NCBI GenBank assembly: GCA_964428905.1
Contig: CAYSAA010000079.1
Coordinates: forward strand, 1-6,021
Source of the DNA: CAYSAA01 sp964428905
Lineage (GTDB): Bacteria; Atribacterota; Phoenicimicrobiia; Phoenicimicrobiales; Stramentimicrobiaceae
Reading direction: 5' to 3'
DNA: 6,021 bases
Shown in pieces: positions 1 through 5,955 of this stretch (positions are counted from its first letter, which is position 1; every line of letters begins with the position of its first letter). The notes beneath the pieces were generated by a model. That model searched no databases. It saw only the letters and a program-made list of their open reading frames with translations, and was not told the origin of the DNA. A program made the translations under genes and the position numbers.

Positions 1-654
1 GTCTGAATGTTTCTGTAATGCTGCACTAACCTGAGAAGCAGCAGTTTCTTGAACATCCAAACAATATTCAACTCCAACTAGTTCCATTTCCGGGAAAATA
101 TCAATTCCTGCTCTAAATCCAAGTTCCCGGTCCATAACACTGGAAGTATCTGGATTGGTGTTTTCTAAAAAAACCTTTCCCTTTCCATCTAGCAGTATCG
201 CTAATTGACCGGCGACAACTTGACCTCCTAAAAAGTTGTCTGTCCCGATATAGGAAAGTGGAAAATCGTAATTGCTCGGTTTTGTATAATCACCATCTCC
301 AAGATACGTATCAACGGTAATGACCGGAATACCGCTGTCATGAATTTCCTTTAAAACCGGAATCAATGCCTCAGTGGAAGTAGGTGCCGTAAAGAGTAAA
401 TCAATATCCCCTCTTGCTACTAAAGCTTTCAGGATAGGTACCTGATATTCCGGACCCCAGGCTTTCGGATATTCTCCAATCAACAATTCCACTCCTAATT
501 CCTCTGCTTTAGCTTTAGCTCCTTTTTCCATGGTGAAATAAAAGGGATCTGCGATACCAGGCATAAAGGCAAAACGAAGTTGTGCTGCACAAGTCATTGT
601 GGCAAATGCAATAAGTAAACATACAACAAGTAGGTGTATAGCAAGCTTTTTCAT
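1..654 (-). CDS. Periplasmic sugar-binding protein of an ABC importer (RbsB-like), C-terminus cut off by window edge
   Basis: The frame is open from an ATG at 654 to the window edge, giving the first 218 residues. An SD of GAGGAGGAG lies 7 bases upstream of the ATG. Residues 1-24 form a signal peptide: MKK, a hydrophobic stretch, then TCAAQ. The single Cys22 follows T-M-T, a poor lipobox, so signal peptidase I cleavage and a free periplasmic protein are more likely. Residues 26-125 look like the first lobe of a Peripla_BP_4 (ribose/galactose-type) protein: ADPFYFTMEKGAKAKAEELG, then a variable loop, then SGIPVITVDTY. Residues 136-184 hold IGTDNFLGGQ and MDRELGFRAG, matching the RbsB segments IASDNVLGGK and RERGEGF. 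The Asp and Arg there are usually ligand contacts. A typical member has about 310-340 residues, so roughly a third is missing. The ATPase and permease genes probably follow beyond the left edge. The sugar is unknown. A pentose or hexose used by the neighbouring isomerase and kinases is inferred from context. Confidence 0.9.
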   Translation of the reverse strand, partial: MKKLAIHLLVVCLLIAFATMTCAAQLRFAFMPGIADPFYFTMEKGAKAKAEELGVELLIGEYPKAWGPEYQVPILKALVARGDIDLLFTAPTSTEALIPVLKEIHDSGIPVITVDTYLGDGDYTKPSNYDFPLSYIGTDNFLGGQVVAGQLAILLDGKGKVFLENTNPDTSSVMDRELGFRAGIDIFPEMELVGVEYCLDVQETAASQVSAALQKHSD

Positions 655-673
655 TTTCTTTCTCCTCCTCAAC

Positions 674-694
674 TTAAAATTTTTTACATTTTAA
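674..694. repeat. AT-only inverted repeat in the leader of the binding-protein gene
   Basis: TTAAAAT (674-680) and ATTTTAA (688-694) are perfect 7-base inverted copies around a 7-base spacer. On the minus-strand RNA the hairpin would end a few bases before the GAGGAGGAG ribosome binding site of the binding-protein gene. All pairs are A-T, so it would be weak as RNA, and such matches are easily met by chance in AT-rich DNA. It has no U-tract and is not a terminator. Confidence 0.3.
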
Positions 695-738
695 ACAGTC
701 TGAATTCTAAATGAGTCGTTATTCTGTTTTTAATAAAT

Positions 739-762
739 TCACCTCCTTTATGGTTTATAGCA
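739..762 (-). promoter_or_regulatory. Extended -10 promoter-like box next to an orphan Shine-Dalgarno sequence
   Basis: Read on the minus strand, this segment holds TGC-TATAAA (762 to 754), which fits an extended -10 box (TGnTATAAT). It is followed directly by AAAGGAGGTGA (750 to 740), an almost full complement of the 16S rRNA 3' end. No ATG, GTG or TTG lies at a usable distance after the SD. The real SD of the binding-protein gene is a separate GAGGAGGAG at 662-670. A transcript started from the extended -10 would begin at about 747, inside the SD-like stretch, so the two readings compete: either a promoter for the binding-protein gene or the remains of a leader ORF. The gap between the repressor and binding-protein genes (655-835) shows no other clear signal and no second copy of the repressor operator. 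Confidence 0.35.
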
Positions 763-835
763 CCCTTAGCTTATCTTTGATGATATTCCTTTGCAAAATA
801 TTACTTCGAAATTCATTTGAATTTAAAAGACATTG

Positions 836-1996
836 TTATATCTCTTTACTTTTTTGCTCCAACCATCGAACAGCAGCATAAATACCCGCTCCTAAAGATT
901 CTGCACCAGAACTAATACCAGAATATCTGATATCAACTTCCTGATTTCCAAAGAGGTAACTGGAAACAAATTGTTGTACAGGCTGGATAAACGAATCTCC
1001 CAAAATAGCCATTTTCCCACCGATAAATACTGTTTGCGGACCAATCATATGGATTGCATTTATAATTGCAGATCCTATCCAAGAAGCAAAAGAACCAATG
1101 ATTTCCCGGGCAATTTCGTTACTATTTTGCTTATCACCTAATAATTCTTTAAATTCCTGTAAGTTCTTAACCTTTAGACCTTTTTCCTGGACTTTTTCTA
1201 ATAAGACATCTACACCGGCAATATCTTCTAAATAGGAAAACTGCCCTTTATCAAAACAAAGAAAATGTCCTATTTCTCCCACATAATCATAGGTTCCTTG
1301 ATACAGTTCATCCTCAATCACTACCCCGGCACCAATTCCCTCATTCAAAATCAACCGAATAAAATTATGTATATCTTTCCCGTCACCCAGCCATTTTTCA
1401 GCCAGAGCACCTACGCTAGCATCATTTTCAATCCATACCGGTATTTGATACTTTTTTTCAATAATTTCTTTTACCGGGACATCTTTCCATCCTTGGAATT
1501 TGGGAGGTTGTTTTACAATACCATTTTCTATATCGAGAGGTCCTGGAATTCCAACACCTATGGCACGTATTTCTATGTTTTTTTTGTGAGCTGAATTAAA
1601 TAATTTATCTATGTTCAGAAATAAGCTTTTCATAATGCTTTCCGGCCCTAAATGTTTATAATCTTCACCTTTGTTTTTTTTAATTACTTTCATTCTGGAA
1701 TCTATTAACAAAGTTTCTACTCTTTTTCTTCCGAGATGAACCCCAATAGTATAAGCTGCATTGGAGCAAATATGAAGGGGATAGGGTGATTTTCCAATAT
1801 TTCCAGTGGCAATCTGATCTGATTCCTCTACAATGCCAGCCTGTTTAAGTTTTTTAATAATGGTAGAGATAGTTGTCTTGGTCAATCCGGTTAATCGAGA
1901 CATTTCCACTCTCGAGATTCCGTCATGTTTCATTAAAAGCAATAATAAAGTGGTTGAGTTTTTTATTCTACTGTTTTCTGGTTTTGATATCAACAT
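836..1996 (-). CDS. ROK-family transcriptional repressor (XylR/NagC type)
   Basis: This 386-residue protein has the usual two-part layout of ROK repressors. Residues 12-57 are a winged helix-turn-helix (ISRVEMSRLTGLTKTTIST, then IIKKLKQAGIV), which binds DNA. Residues 80-380 form the sugar-kinase-like ROK domain: GVHLGR at 85-90 (degenerate phosphate site, usual in regulators), GIPGPLD at 149-155, ENDASVGALAE at 190-200 with Asp192 at the catalytic-base position, GIGAGVVI at 220-227, GEIGH at 240-244 and FIGGKM at 324-329. The sugar-contacting Asn-Asp, His244 and Glu257 are kept, so it can probably bind a sugar effector. The zinc motif CxCGxxGC is missing: GHFLCFDKGQFSYLE is about six residues shorter than in NagC/Mlc and keeps none of the motif cysteines. 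The ATG at 1996 is supported by GAGGT 9 bases upstream and by a promoter and operator just beyond. It probably represses itself and the flanking sugar genes. The inducer is unknown. Confidence 0.93.
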   Translation of the reverse strand: MLISKPENSRIKNSTTLLLLLMKHDGISRVEMSRLTGLTKTTISTIIKKLKQAGIVEESDQIATGNIGKSPYPLHICSNAAYTIGVHLGRKRVETLLIDSRMKVIKKNKGEDYKHLGPESIMKSLFLNIDKLFNSAHKKNIEIRAIGVGIPGPLDIENGIVKQPPKFQGWKDVPVKEIIEKKYQIPVWIENDASVGALAEKWLGDGKDIHNFIRLILNEGIGAGVVIEDELYQGTYDYVGEIGHFLCFDKGQFSYLEDIAGVDVLLEKVQEKGLKVKNLQEFKELLGDKQNSNEIAREIIGSFASWIGSAIINAIHMIGPQTVFIGGKMAILGDSFIQPVQQFVSSYLFGNQEVDIRYSGISSGAESLGAGIYAAVRWLEQKSKEI

Positions 1997-2011
1997 CGAC
2001 TAATGACCTCT

Positions 2012-2038
2012 TTTAGTTAGTAAACTTTACTTACTAAA
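2012..2038. promoter_or_regulatory. Palindromic operator, probable autoregulatory site of the ROK repressor
   Basis: TTAGTTAGTAAA (2013-2024) and TTTACTTACTAA (2026-2037) flank a central C at 2025. Eleven of twelve base pairs match, the exception being T2018 against T2032. The outer T2012/A2038 pair also matches, giving 12 of 13. The length and the TTAGT...ACTAA ends resemble, from memory, Bacillus XylR operators, which are also ROK targets. The site lies 15-42 bases upstream of the repressor ATG and directly downstream of the -10 box at 2041-2046, so it covers the expected transcription start. A bound dimer would block RNA polymerase. Assignment to this particular repressor is inferred from position and family. 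Confidence 0.8.
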
Positions 2039-2040
2039 TA

Positions 2041-2069
2041 AGTATAATTTAAGCAAAAATGAATGTCAA
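2041..2069 (-). promoter_or_regulatory. Housekeeping-sigma promoter of the ROK repressor gene
   Basis: On the minus strand, TTGACA (2069-2064) is a perfect -35 box. A 17-base spacer follows, then TATACT (2046-2041), a -10 box with five of six consensus bases. Transcription should start near 2034, inside the operator palindrome and about 40 bases before the repressor ATG at 1996. It could also serve the binding-protein gene by read-through. Confidence 0.82.
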
Positions 2070-2125
2070 TGATTATTTTTGCTAACATGCAAGAAGTGTT
2101 TTTTACTTAAATACTAAAAGAATAG

Positions 2126-2146
2126 AAAAAACTGAAGGGGAACCTT
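2126..2146 (-). terminator. Weak candidate terminator after the DUF4432 gene
   Basis: On the minus strand, AAGG-TTCC-CCTT forms a 4-bp stem, followed after three bases by six T residues. It sits 14 bases past the DUF4432 stop codon, where the upstream operon would be expected to end. The stem is very short for an intrinsic terminator, so partial read-through into the repressor gene is plausible. Confidence 0.25.
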
Positions 2147-2159
2147 TATCAAAACATAT

Positions 2160-3230
2160 TTAGAAATTTTCAATGTTCTTAATTTCTTTTTCTATATCGT
2201 TACTGGAAATCAATAATCCTATTTCTAACTGGATGACCTGCTTTTCACCGGGTTCCAGATAAATCAAACTTCTCTGTTTTCTTTCTTTAGAACGTCCTTC
2301 TAACAAACAATTTGACGGTTCTAATCCAGCAACATAATTACCCATTTCCAAAAATTTCCATTGAATAAAATGAGGCAGATAATGGCTATCATAGTAAATA
2401 TATATTCCTAAATTCTTTTCAGAATTAACTAAAGCCGCCCTGCTCCATCCGGTAGCATCTGTTTTTAATTGGTGATAGAATACTGTATCAGGATAATTTA
2501 ATTCCGGTGCACTATAATAATTGTATTTATCCATATCTTTTTCGGCCTGTTTATCTCTGGGTATAACCTGTAGGGAGGGAGTATACAAACGTGATTCTTT
2601 ATCTAATACCGGATAACCTATATTAAAATGGTAAAGAAGCATCAATGGAGATTTATGAAACCCTTCATTACTAATTGTATCTTGGAGAATAATCTTGTTC
2701 TCACCTAATTTACTTGATATTTTTCGTGAGATTAGCAAATGCCTAGAAAGGGTTTTCGCTTCTCTTATTTTACCTTTCACTAAAAAAGTACATTCATCCC
2801 CATTCCAGATAGAATCAAGGGAAATCTCTTCTGTCGGAATATTCGAAATTCTTCCATGAAGGCCGAGACTTTCTCCCTGATCAATATCCGGTGCACCAAG
2901 GTAGTTTAACCCACAGGTAACCAGGAGTCCGCCTCCAAAATTACGCAACCACTCATCTCCGGTTGCCTCAAAATACATCGGTGATGACTCGCCCACTGCA
3001 GATCGAAAATTTATCGGAATTCCTCGATACTCACACAAACCAATATCCATACCGCGACTGAGAAGTACATGATACCGCAATCCAGTACCAGTCCGACATT
3101 CCACTGCTTCTACACCATCAGCTTTGCCTTCCTGATATGTAAAACGCTTCAATCCTGCAACTTGATGTAAACTACCAAAATAACGTTTGATTTCTTCACG
3201 AGTAAGGAACTTATTGCCTATTTTCAACAT
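2160..3230 (-). CDS. DUF4432 family protein, aldose 1-epimerase-like
   Basis: This 356-residue protein has the marks of DUF4432, a family in the galactose-mutarotase-like superfamily. Visible landmarks are SRGMDIG (58-64), FGGGLLVTCG (98-107), GLHGRISN with His125 (123-130), LLYHFNIGYP with His201 (198-207) and AGLEPSNC with Glu304 (301-308). By analogy with aldose 1-epimerases, the two histidines and the late glutamate are candidate sugar-binding and acid/base residues. No signal peptide is present, so it is cytoplasmic. It may speed anomer interconversion or epimerise a sugar used by the isomerase encoded just before it. No DUF4432 function is specific enough to name a reaction. The ATG at 3230 follows AAGGAGGG at 8 bases' spacing, and the gap to the isomerase stop codon is 29 bases, so the two are surely co-transcribed. 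It is the last gene of the apparent operon. Confidence 0.87.
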   Translation of the reverse strand: MLKIGNKFLTREEIKRYFGSLHQVAGLKRFTYQEGKADGVEAVECRTGTGLRYHVLLSRGMDIGLCEYRGIPINFRSAVGESSPMYFEATGDEWLRNFGGGLLVTCGLNYLGAPDIDQGESLGLHGRISNIPTEEISLDSIWNGDECTFLVKGKIREAKTLSRHLLISRKISSKLGENKIILQDTISNEGFHKSPLMLLYHFNIGYPVLDKESRLYTPSLQVIPRDKQAEKDMDKYNYYSAPELNYPDTVFYHQLKTDATGWSRAALVNSEKNLGIYIYYDSHYLPHFIQWKFLEMGNYVAGLEPSNCLLEGRSKERKQRSLIYLEPGEKQVIQLEIGLLISSNDIEKEIKNIENF

Positions 3231-3259
3231 GACTAAGTCCCTCCTTATTTTATTTTTGT

Positions 3260-3793
3260 TTAATCTTCTTTAACCCGTTTAATCCTCGGATCAGTAAATA
3301 CATCGGTAGCATCATCGCTGGGAGAAGAAAACTCCGAAATAACCGCACCCTCTTTACCGGCTTGAAACCAATGTAAAGTATCTTTACTAATCGTATACTG
3401 TTGCCCGGGTTTAAGTATAATCTCGTGCAATACGGTATAGTAAGATTCATCACCCTCCGGGGGAGAAGCCATAGGCTTTGGTGTTTTTGGCCCATCTATA
3501 TAGAGATAAACAGTACCATAGCGACATCGAAAAGTTTCCCTCTTCCCCTTCTGGCCATCATGATCTGGATGTCGATGCTCAGGACAGGTTTGGTAAGGGA
3601 ATAATACCATTTCCTTGGCACAGTAGCGGTCATTATTAACATATACAACCAACACTAGTCCTGTTCTTTGAAAATCATTTAATCCCATATCTGCAATTTC
3701 CATATTTTTAATTTCGTCATCAGACAGAACAATACCGGCTTTTTTATAATAGTTAAGTGCTTCTTGTTTTATTTTTTTTAACTCATCTTCCAT
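3260..3793 (-). CDS. D-lyxose isomerase (D-lyxose/D-mannose ketol-isomerase), cupin fold
   Basis: This 177-residue protein closely resembles Bacillus YdaE-type D-lyxose isomerases (EC 5.3.1.15). These cupin enzymes interconvert D-lyxose and D-xylulose, and often D-mannose and D-fructose, using a divalent metal such as manganese. The metal site is complete: His73 and His75 in CPEHRHP, Glu86 in GKRETFRCRYG and His141 in TLHWFQAG, with the same 2, 11 and 55 residue spacings that I recall for YdaE. Other family segments are VYVNNDRYCAKEMVLFP (50-66), VYLYIDG (95-101), KPGQQYTI (128-135) and DVFTDPRI near the C-terminus. Length is normal for the family. It is cytoplasmic. The ATG at 3793 has AAAGGAT about 8 bases upstream. 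It lies between a PfkB kinase gene and the DUF4432 gene, which fits isomerisation of an imported aldose to a ketose that is then phosphorylated. D-lyxose versus D-mannose cannot be decided from sequence. An untested relative of these sugars is also possible. Confidence 0.92.
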   Translation of the reverse strand: MEDELKKIKQEALNYYKKAGIVLSDDEIKNMEIADMGLNDFQRTGLVLVVYVNNDRYCAKEMVLFPYQTCPEHRHPDHDGQKGKRETFRCRYGTVYLYIDGPKTPKPMASPPEGDESYYTVLHEIILKPGQQYTISKDTLHWFQAGKEGAVISEFSSPSDDATDVFTDPRIKRVKED

Positions 3794-3810
3794 TATTTAT
3801 ATCCTTTCTT

Positions 3811-3841
3811 AGTATTAATAATTTTTCATAATATTAATACT
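3811..3841. repeat. Perfect 10-bp inverted repeat between kinase and isomerase genes
   Basis: AGTATTAATA (3811-3820) and TATTAATACT (3832-3841) are exact inverted copies around an 11-base spacer. The repeat fills most of the 47-base gap between the second PfkB gene and the isomerase gene and overlaps the last base of the kinase stop codon. On minus-strand RNA it would form an AT-rich hairpin just upstream of the isomerase ribosome binding site. No T-run follows, so it is not an intrinsic terminator. It could be an mRNA-processing or stability element, or a protein-binding palindrome. It does not resemble the TTAGT...ACTAA operator. Confidence 0.6.
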
Positions 3842-4986
3842 TATTTAGAAATGATTTTTTCCCACAATTGGCATTCAGGAATATATCCCCAACCCTCTGT
3901 GGATAGAGAAGGATTTGCTTTCTCCCATCCCTTATTCATTCTTTCTCTAATTTCAACAATTGATTTTATACCACTCGTGGCATCCATATATTCTACACAA
4001 TGAGCTCCGGTAGCTGTGCCAATATTTATAGCTTCCTCTGGTTTTGACCCCTCTATTATCTGAGAAAGAAAACCCGCAATAGTGGTATCACCTGCTCCAG
4101 TTGTTCCAGCTACATCTACTTTATAAACAGGAGAAAATAATTGTCGTCTTGACCATTGTTTTTTGCTAATTAATGAGCAAAGGTTCTTTCCTTCAATTAT
4201 CCCGGTTTTTAAAAACAAACCTTTGTTTCCCAATTTTATCGCAGATATTGTTACACCGCTCTCAATTAACTCATCAGATAATTTCGATAACCAATCAAGT
4301 GTCAATTTTTTCTTGCCTGCTGCTAATAGTTGATAGTCTTCTTTATTCCACATATATAATAACTCATCAATGCTTGGAACAAAAATATCAACATAAGGTA
4401 AAACATTTTTTAAAAATTTTTTCCAATTAATCTGGCCTGATGGGGATTCGGGATCAACCATTACCATGTCTAAGCTGGTTACCATCCCCATATTTCTTAC
4501 CTTTGAAAAAATTTTTATCAATTCCTCGCCATCATTCTGATAAAATCTTTTCATTGCAGGAGGATATCCAAAATGAAATAATCGCGCTCCCTCAATATCA
4601 GTATAAGATATTTCACTAGCATTAAAAGTATGATTACTTCCCGGATAATTTAAAAAAATACGATCAGTGTCCGGTGGGTTTAATACCACCGTATAAGAAG
4701 ATTCATCATTATTACTGATTATCATATTCTTAGTTATTTCTGTATTCTGCCCCTGCAATAATTCCAAAATAATCTTTCCAAATATATCGTTGCCAATTTT
4801 CCCTAACAGGCTAGTTTCAATACCCAATCGATACAAAGTTAATCCAGTATTGGCAACAGCACCTCCAGTACTTATATCCACACCTGACATTTCCAATATA
4901 TGGCCTGGTACTAACATTTCAATTCCCCCACCAGTCCAGTGAGGAATGATATCAAGACAGATATAACCACATACTACAACATCCAT
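3841..4986 (-). CDS. PfkB-family sugar kinase with C-terminal extension, substrate unknown
   Basis: This 381-residue protein is a ribokinase/PfkB-fold kinase that transfers phosphate from ATP to a sugar or related small molecule in the cytoplasm. The N-terminus VVCGYICLDI (4-13) is the first strand of the fold. STGGAVANTGLTLYRLG (39-55) is the substrate-binding Gly-Gly region. VDIFVPSIDELLYM (199-212) is the N/S-x-x-E segment near the Mg-ATP site. AIKLGNKGLFL (249-259) and AGTTGAGDTTIAGFL (293-307) form the anion hole, with Asp300 as catalytic base. The second signature starts with Gly where most members have Asp, Asn, Ser or Lys. The protein is longer than the usual 300-330 residues: after about residue 345 there is a Trp-containing tail (KGWEKA, EGWGYIP, QLWEKI). 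The ATG at 4986 has AAGGGAG about 12 bases upstream, slightly far. It is co-transcribed with a fructokinase-like kinase (38-base gap) and the isomerase. A substrate other than plain fructose is likely but not provable here. Confidence 0.88.
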   Translation of the reverse strand: MDVVVCGYICLDIIPHWTGGGIEMLVPGHILEMSGVDISTGGAVANTGLTLYRLGIETSLLGKIGNDIFGKIILELLQGQNTEITKNMIISNNDESSYTVVLNPPDTDRIFLNYPGSNHTFNASEISYTDIEGARLFHFGYPPAMKRFYQNDGEELIKIFSKVRNMGMVTSLDMVMVDPESPSGQINWKKFLKNVLPYVDIFVPSIDELLYMWNKEDYQLLAAGKKKLTLDWLSKLSDELIESGVTISAIKLGNKGLFLKTGIIEGKNLCSLISKKQWSRRQLFSPVYKVDVAGTTGAGDTTIAGFLSQIIEGSKPEEAINIGTATGAHCVEYMDATSGIKSIVEIRERMNKGWEKANPSLSTEGWGYIPECQLWEKIISK

Positions 4987-5004
4987 TCAGCAATTAATCT
5001 CCCT

Positions 5005-5019
5005 TCTATTAACAATAGA
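5005..5019. repeat. Small inverted repeat between the two kinase genes
   Basis: TCTATT and AATAGA flank the triplet AAC with six perfect pairs. On the minus strand the hairpin would sit directly before the AAGGGAG ribosome binding site of the second kinase gene. The stem is short and AT-rich, so chance is a fair explanation. Confidence 0.3.
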
Positions 5020-5024
5020 CAATT

Positions 5025-5942
5025 CTATATATTTTTATTAATATTATTTTTTATTCCTTTTATTTTTTCCTTTAATTCTAAAGAGTATTCCGGTACTGCT
5101 CCTGATTGACTGGCAACAAATGCCCCTACTTGATTGGCAAATTCTCCACATTTTCTTGGATTCCAACCAGATAAAAATGAAAACAAAAACGCAGCACTAT
5201 AACTATCACCAGCACCTACTGTATCAATAACTTTCACTTTTACTCCCGGAACCTGGAAACAATTTTGCCCGTCATAGACAATTGAACCACTTTCTCCCAA
5301 AGTTATACATATTATTTTAAGAAAGTATTTTGAAGACATAGCATGACAAAAGTCCTCTTTACTTGCTACTTTCCCTAGCAATAGTTCAGAAAGAGTTGCA
5401 ACTTCCTCTTCGTTTAATTTTAACATATTGCTGAGTTCCAATGAATGTTCAATCCACTCTTTCTGATAATAATTTTGTCTGAGGTTAACATCATAAAAAA
5501 TATTTTTACAATTTAATTCCGGAATTAAAGCATACAATAATTCTCTATTAGATTTTGTGCGTTGAGCTAGTGTACCAAAACAAAAAGCATCCCAGTATTC
5601 TTTAAATAAAATATTTTTTAAATTATCTTGCAGAATAATCTCATCCCATGCGGTGTTTTTATTAATAGTATATTGAGGGTTCCCCTTTTTATCTAAAAAA
5701 ACATTAACTTTTCCAGTAGGTAAAGTTGAATGGATTGAAATATAGTCAGTATCTAAACCATAGTGTTCGGCAATTTTTGAGGCTTTTTCACCAAGGTCAT
5801 CTTTTCCAACAGATGATATATATGTAGACTGAATTCCCATTTTAGCAAGATGACTTGCCAGGTTAAAGGGAGCTCCGCCAATATAGGCTTTCCCTCCAAT
5901 TATATCCCATAAGAGCTCTCCAAATGACAAAACTTTTATCAT
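5025..5942 (-). CDS. Fructokinase-like PfkB-family carbohydrate kinase
   Basis: This 305-residue protein has the normal length and all key segments of the PfkB family, closest by eye to fructokinases. These are SFGELLWDII (6-15), the fructokinase-style GGAPFNLASHLAKMG (22-36), SSVGKDDLGE (43-52), FYDVNLRQNYY (149-159), LKLNEEEVATLS (174-185), CITLGESGS (212-220) and IDTVGAGDSYSAAFL (239-253) with catalytic Asp246, then SGAVPEY near the end. The likely reaction is ATP-dependent phosphorylation of a ketose such as D-fructose at C6 or C1. With the isomerase two genes on, mannose to fructose to fructose phosphate is the simplest route, while D-xylulose from D-lyxose would be the pentose equivalent. 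The ATG at 5942 is preceded by AAGGA, which overlaps the stop codon region of the upstream gene. That 13-base gap and the 38-base gap to the next kinase place it inside an operon. Family call is firm and substrate is inferred. Confidence 0.9.
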   Translation of the reverse strand: MIKVLSFGELLWDIIGGKAYIGGAPFNLASHLAKMGIQSTYISSVGKDDLGEKASKIAEHYGLDTDYISIHSTLPTGKVNVFLDKKGNPQYTINKNTAWDEIILQDNLKNILFKEYWDAFCFGTLAQRTKSNRELLYALIPELNCKNIFYDVNLRQNYYQKEWIEHSLELSNMLKLNEEEVATLSELLLGKVASKEDFCHAMSSKYFLKIICITLGESGSIVYDGQNCFQVPGVKVKVIDTVGAGDSYSAAFLFSFLSGWNPRKCGEFANQVGAFVASQSGAVPEYSLELKEKIKGIKNNINKNI

Positions 5943-5955
5943 AATTTTTGTTTCC

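Noticed and set aside
809..824. Inverted repeat AAATTC-ATTT-GAATTT just after the repressor stop codon
   Set aside because: It was considered as a terminator, but the stem is almost all A-T and no T-run follows on the minus strand. Similar short repeats are frequent in DNA of this composition.
1265..1594. Plus-strand open frame of 109 codons
   Set aside because: It lies wholly inside the ROK repressor gene on the opposite strand, is Phe/Ile/Tyr-rich as expected from antisense AT-rich DNA, and has no ribosome binding site or recognisable domain.
3250..3495. Minus-strand open frame of 81 codons
   Set aside because: It overlaps the D-lyxose isomerase in another frame. The isomerase frame carries all family motifs, so this is a shadow.
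3401..3604. Plus-strand open frame of 67 codons
   Set aside because: It is antisense to the isomerase coding region, with no supporting signals.
3260..3793. Possible sulfoquinovose isomerase of a sulfoglycolysis operon
   Set aside because: Cupin isomerases next to PfkB kinases occur in some sulfosugar pathways, but the full-length match to YdaE-type lyxose isomerases, including metal-site spacing, is much stronger, and no sulfosugar-specific gene is visible.
4173..4430. Plus-strand open frame of 85 codons
   Set aside because: It is antisense to the long PfkB kinase gene. Its low-complexity Leu/Ile/Ser content is typical of a chance frame.
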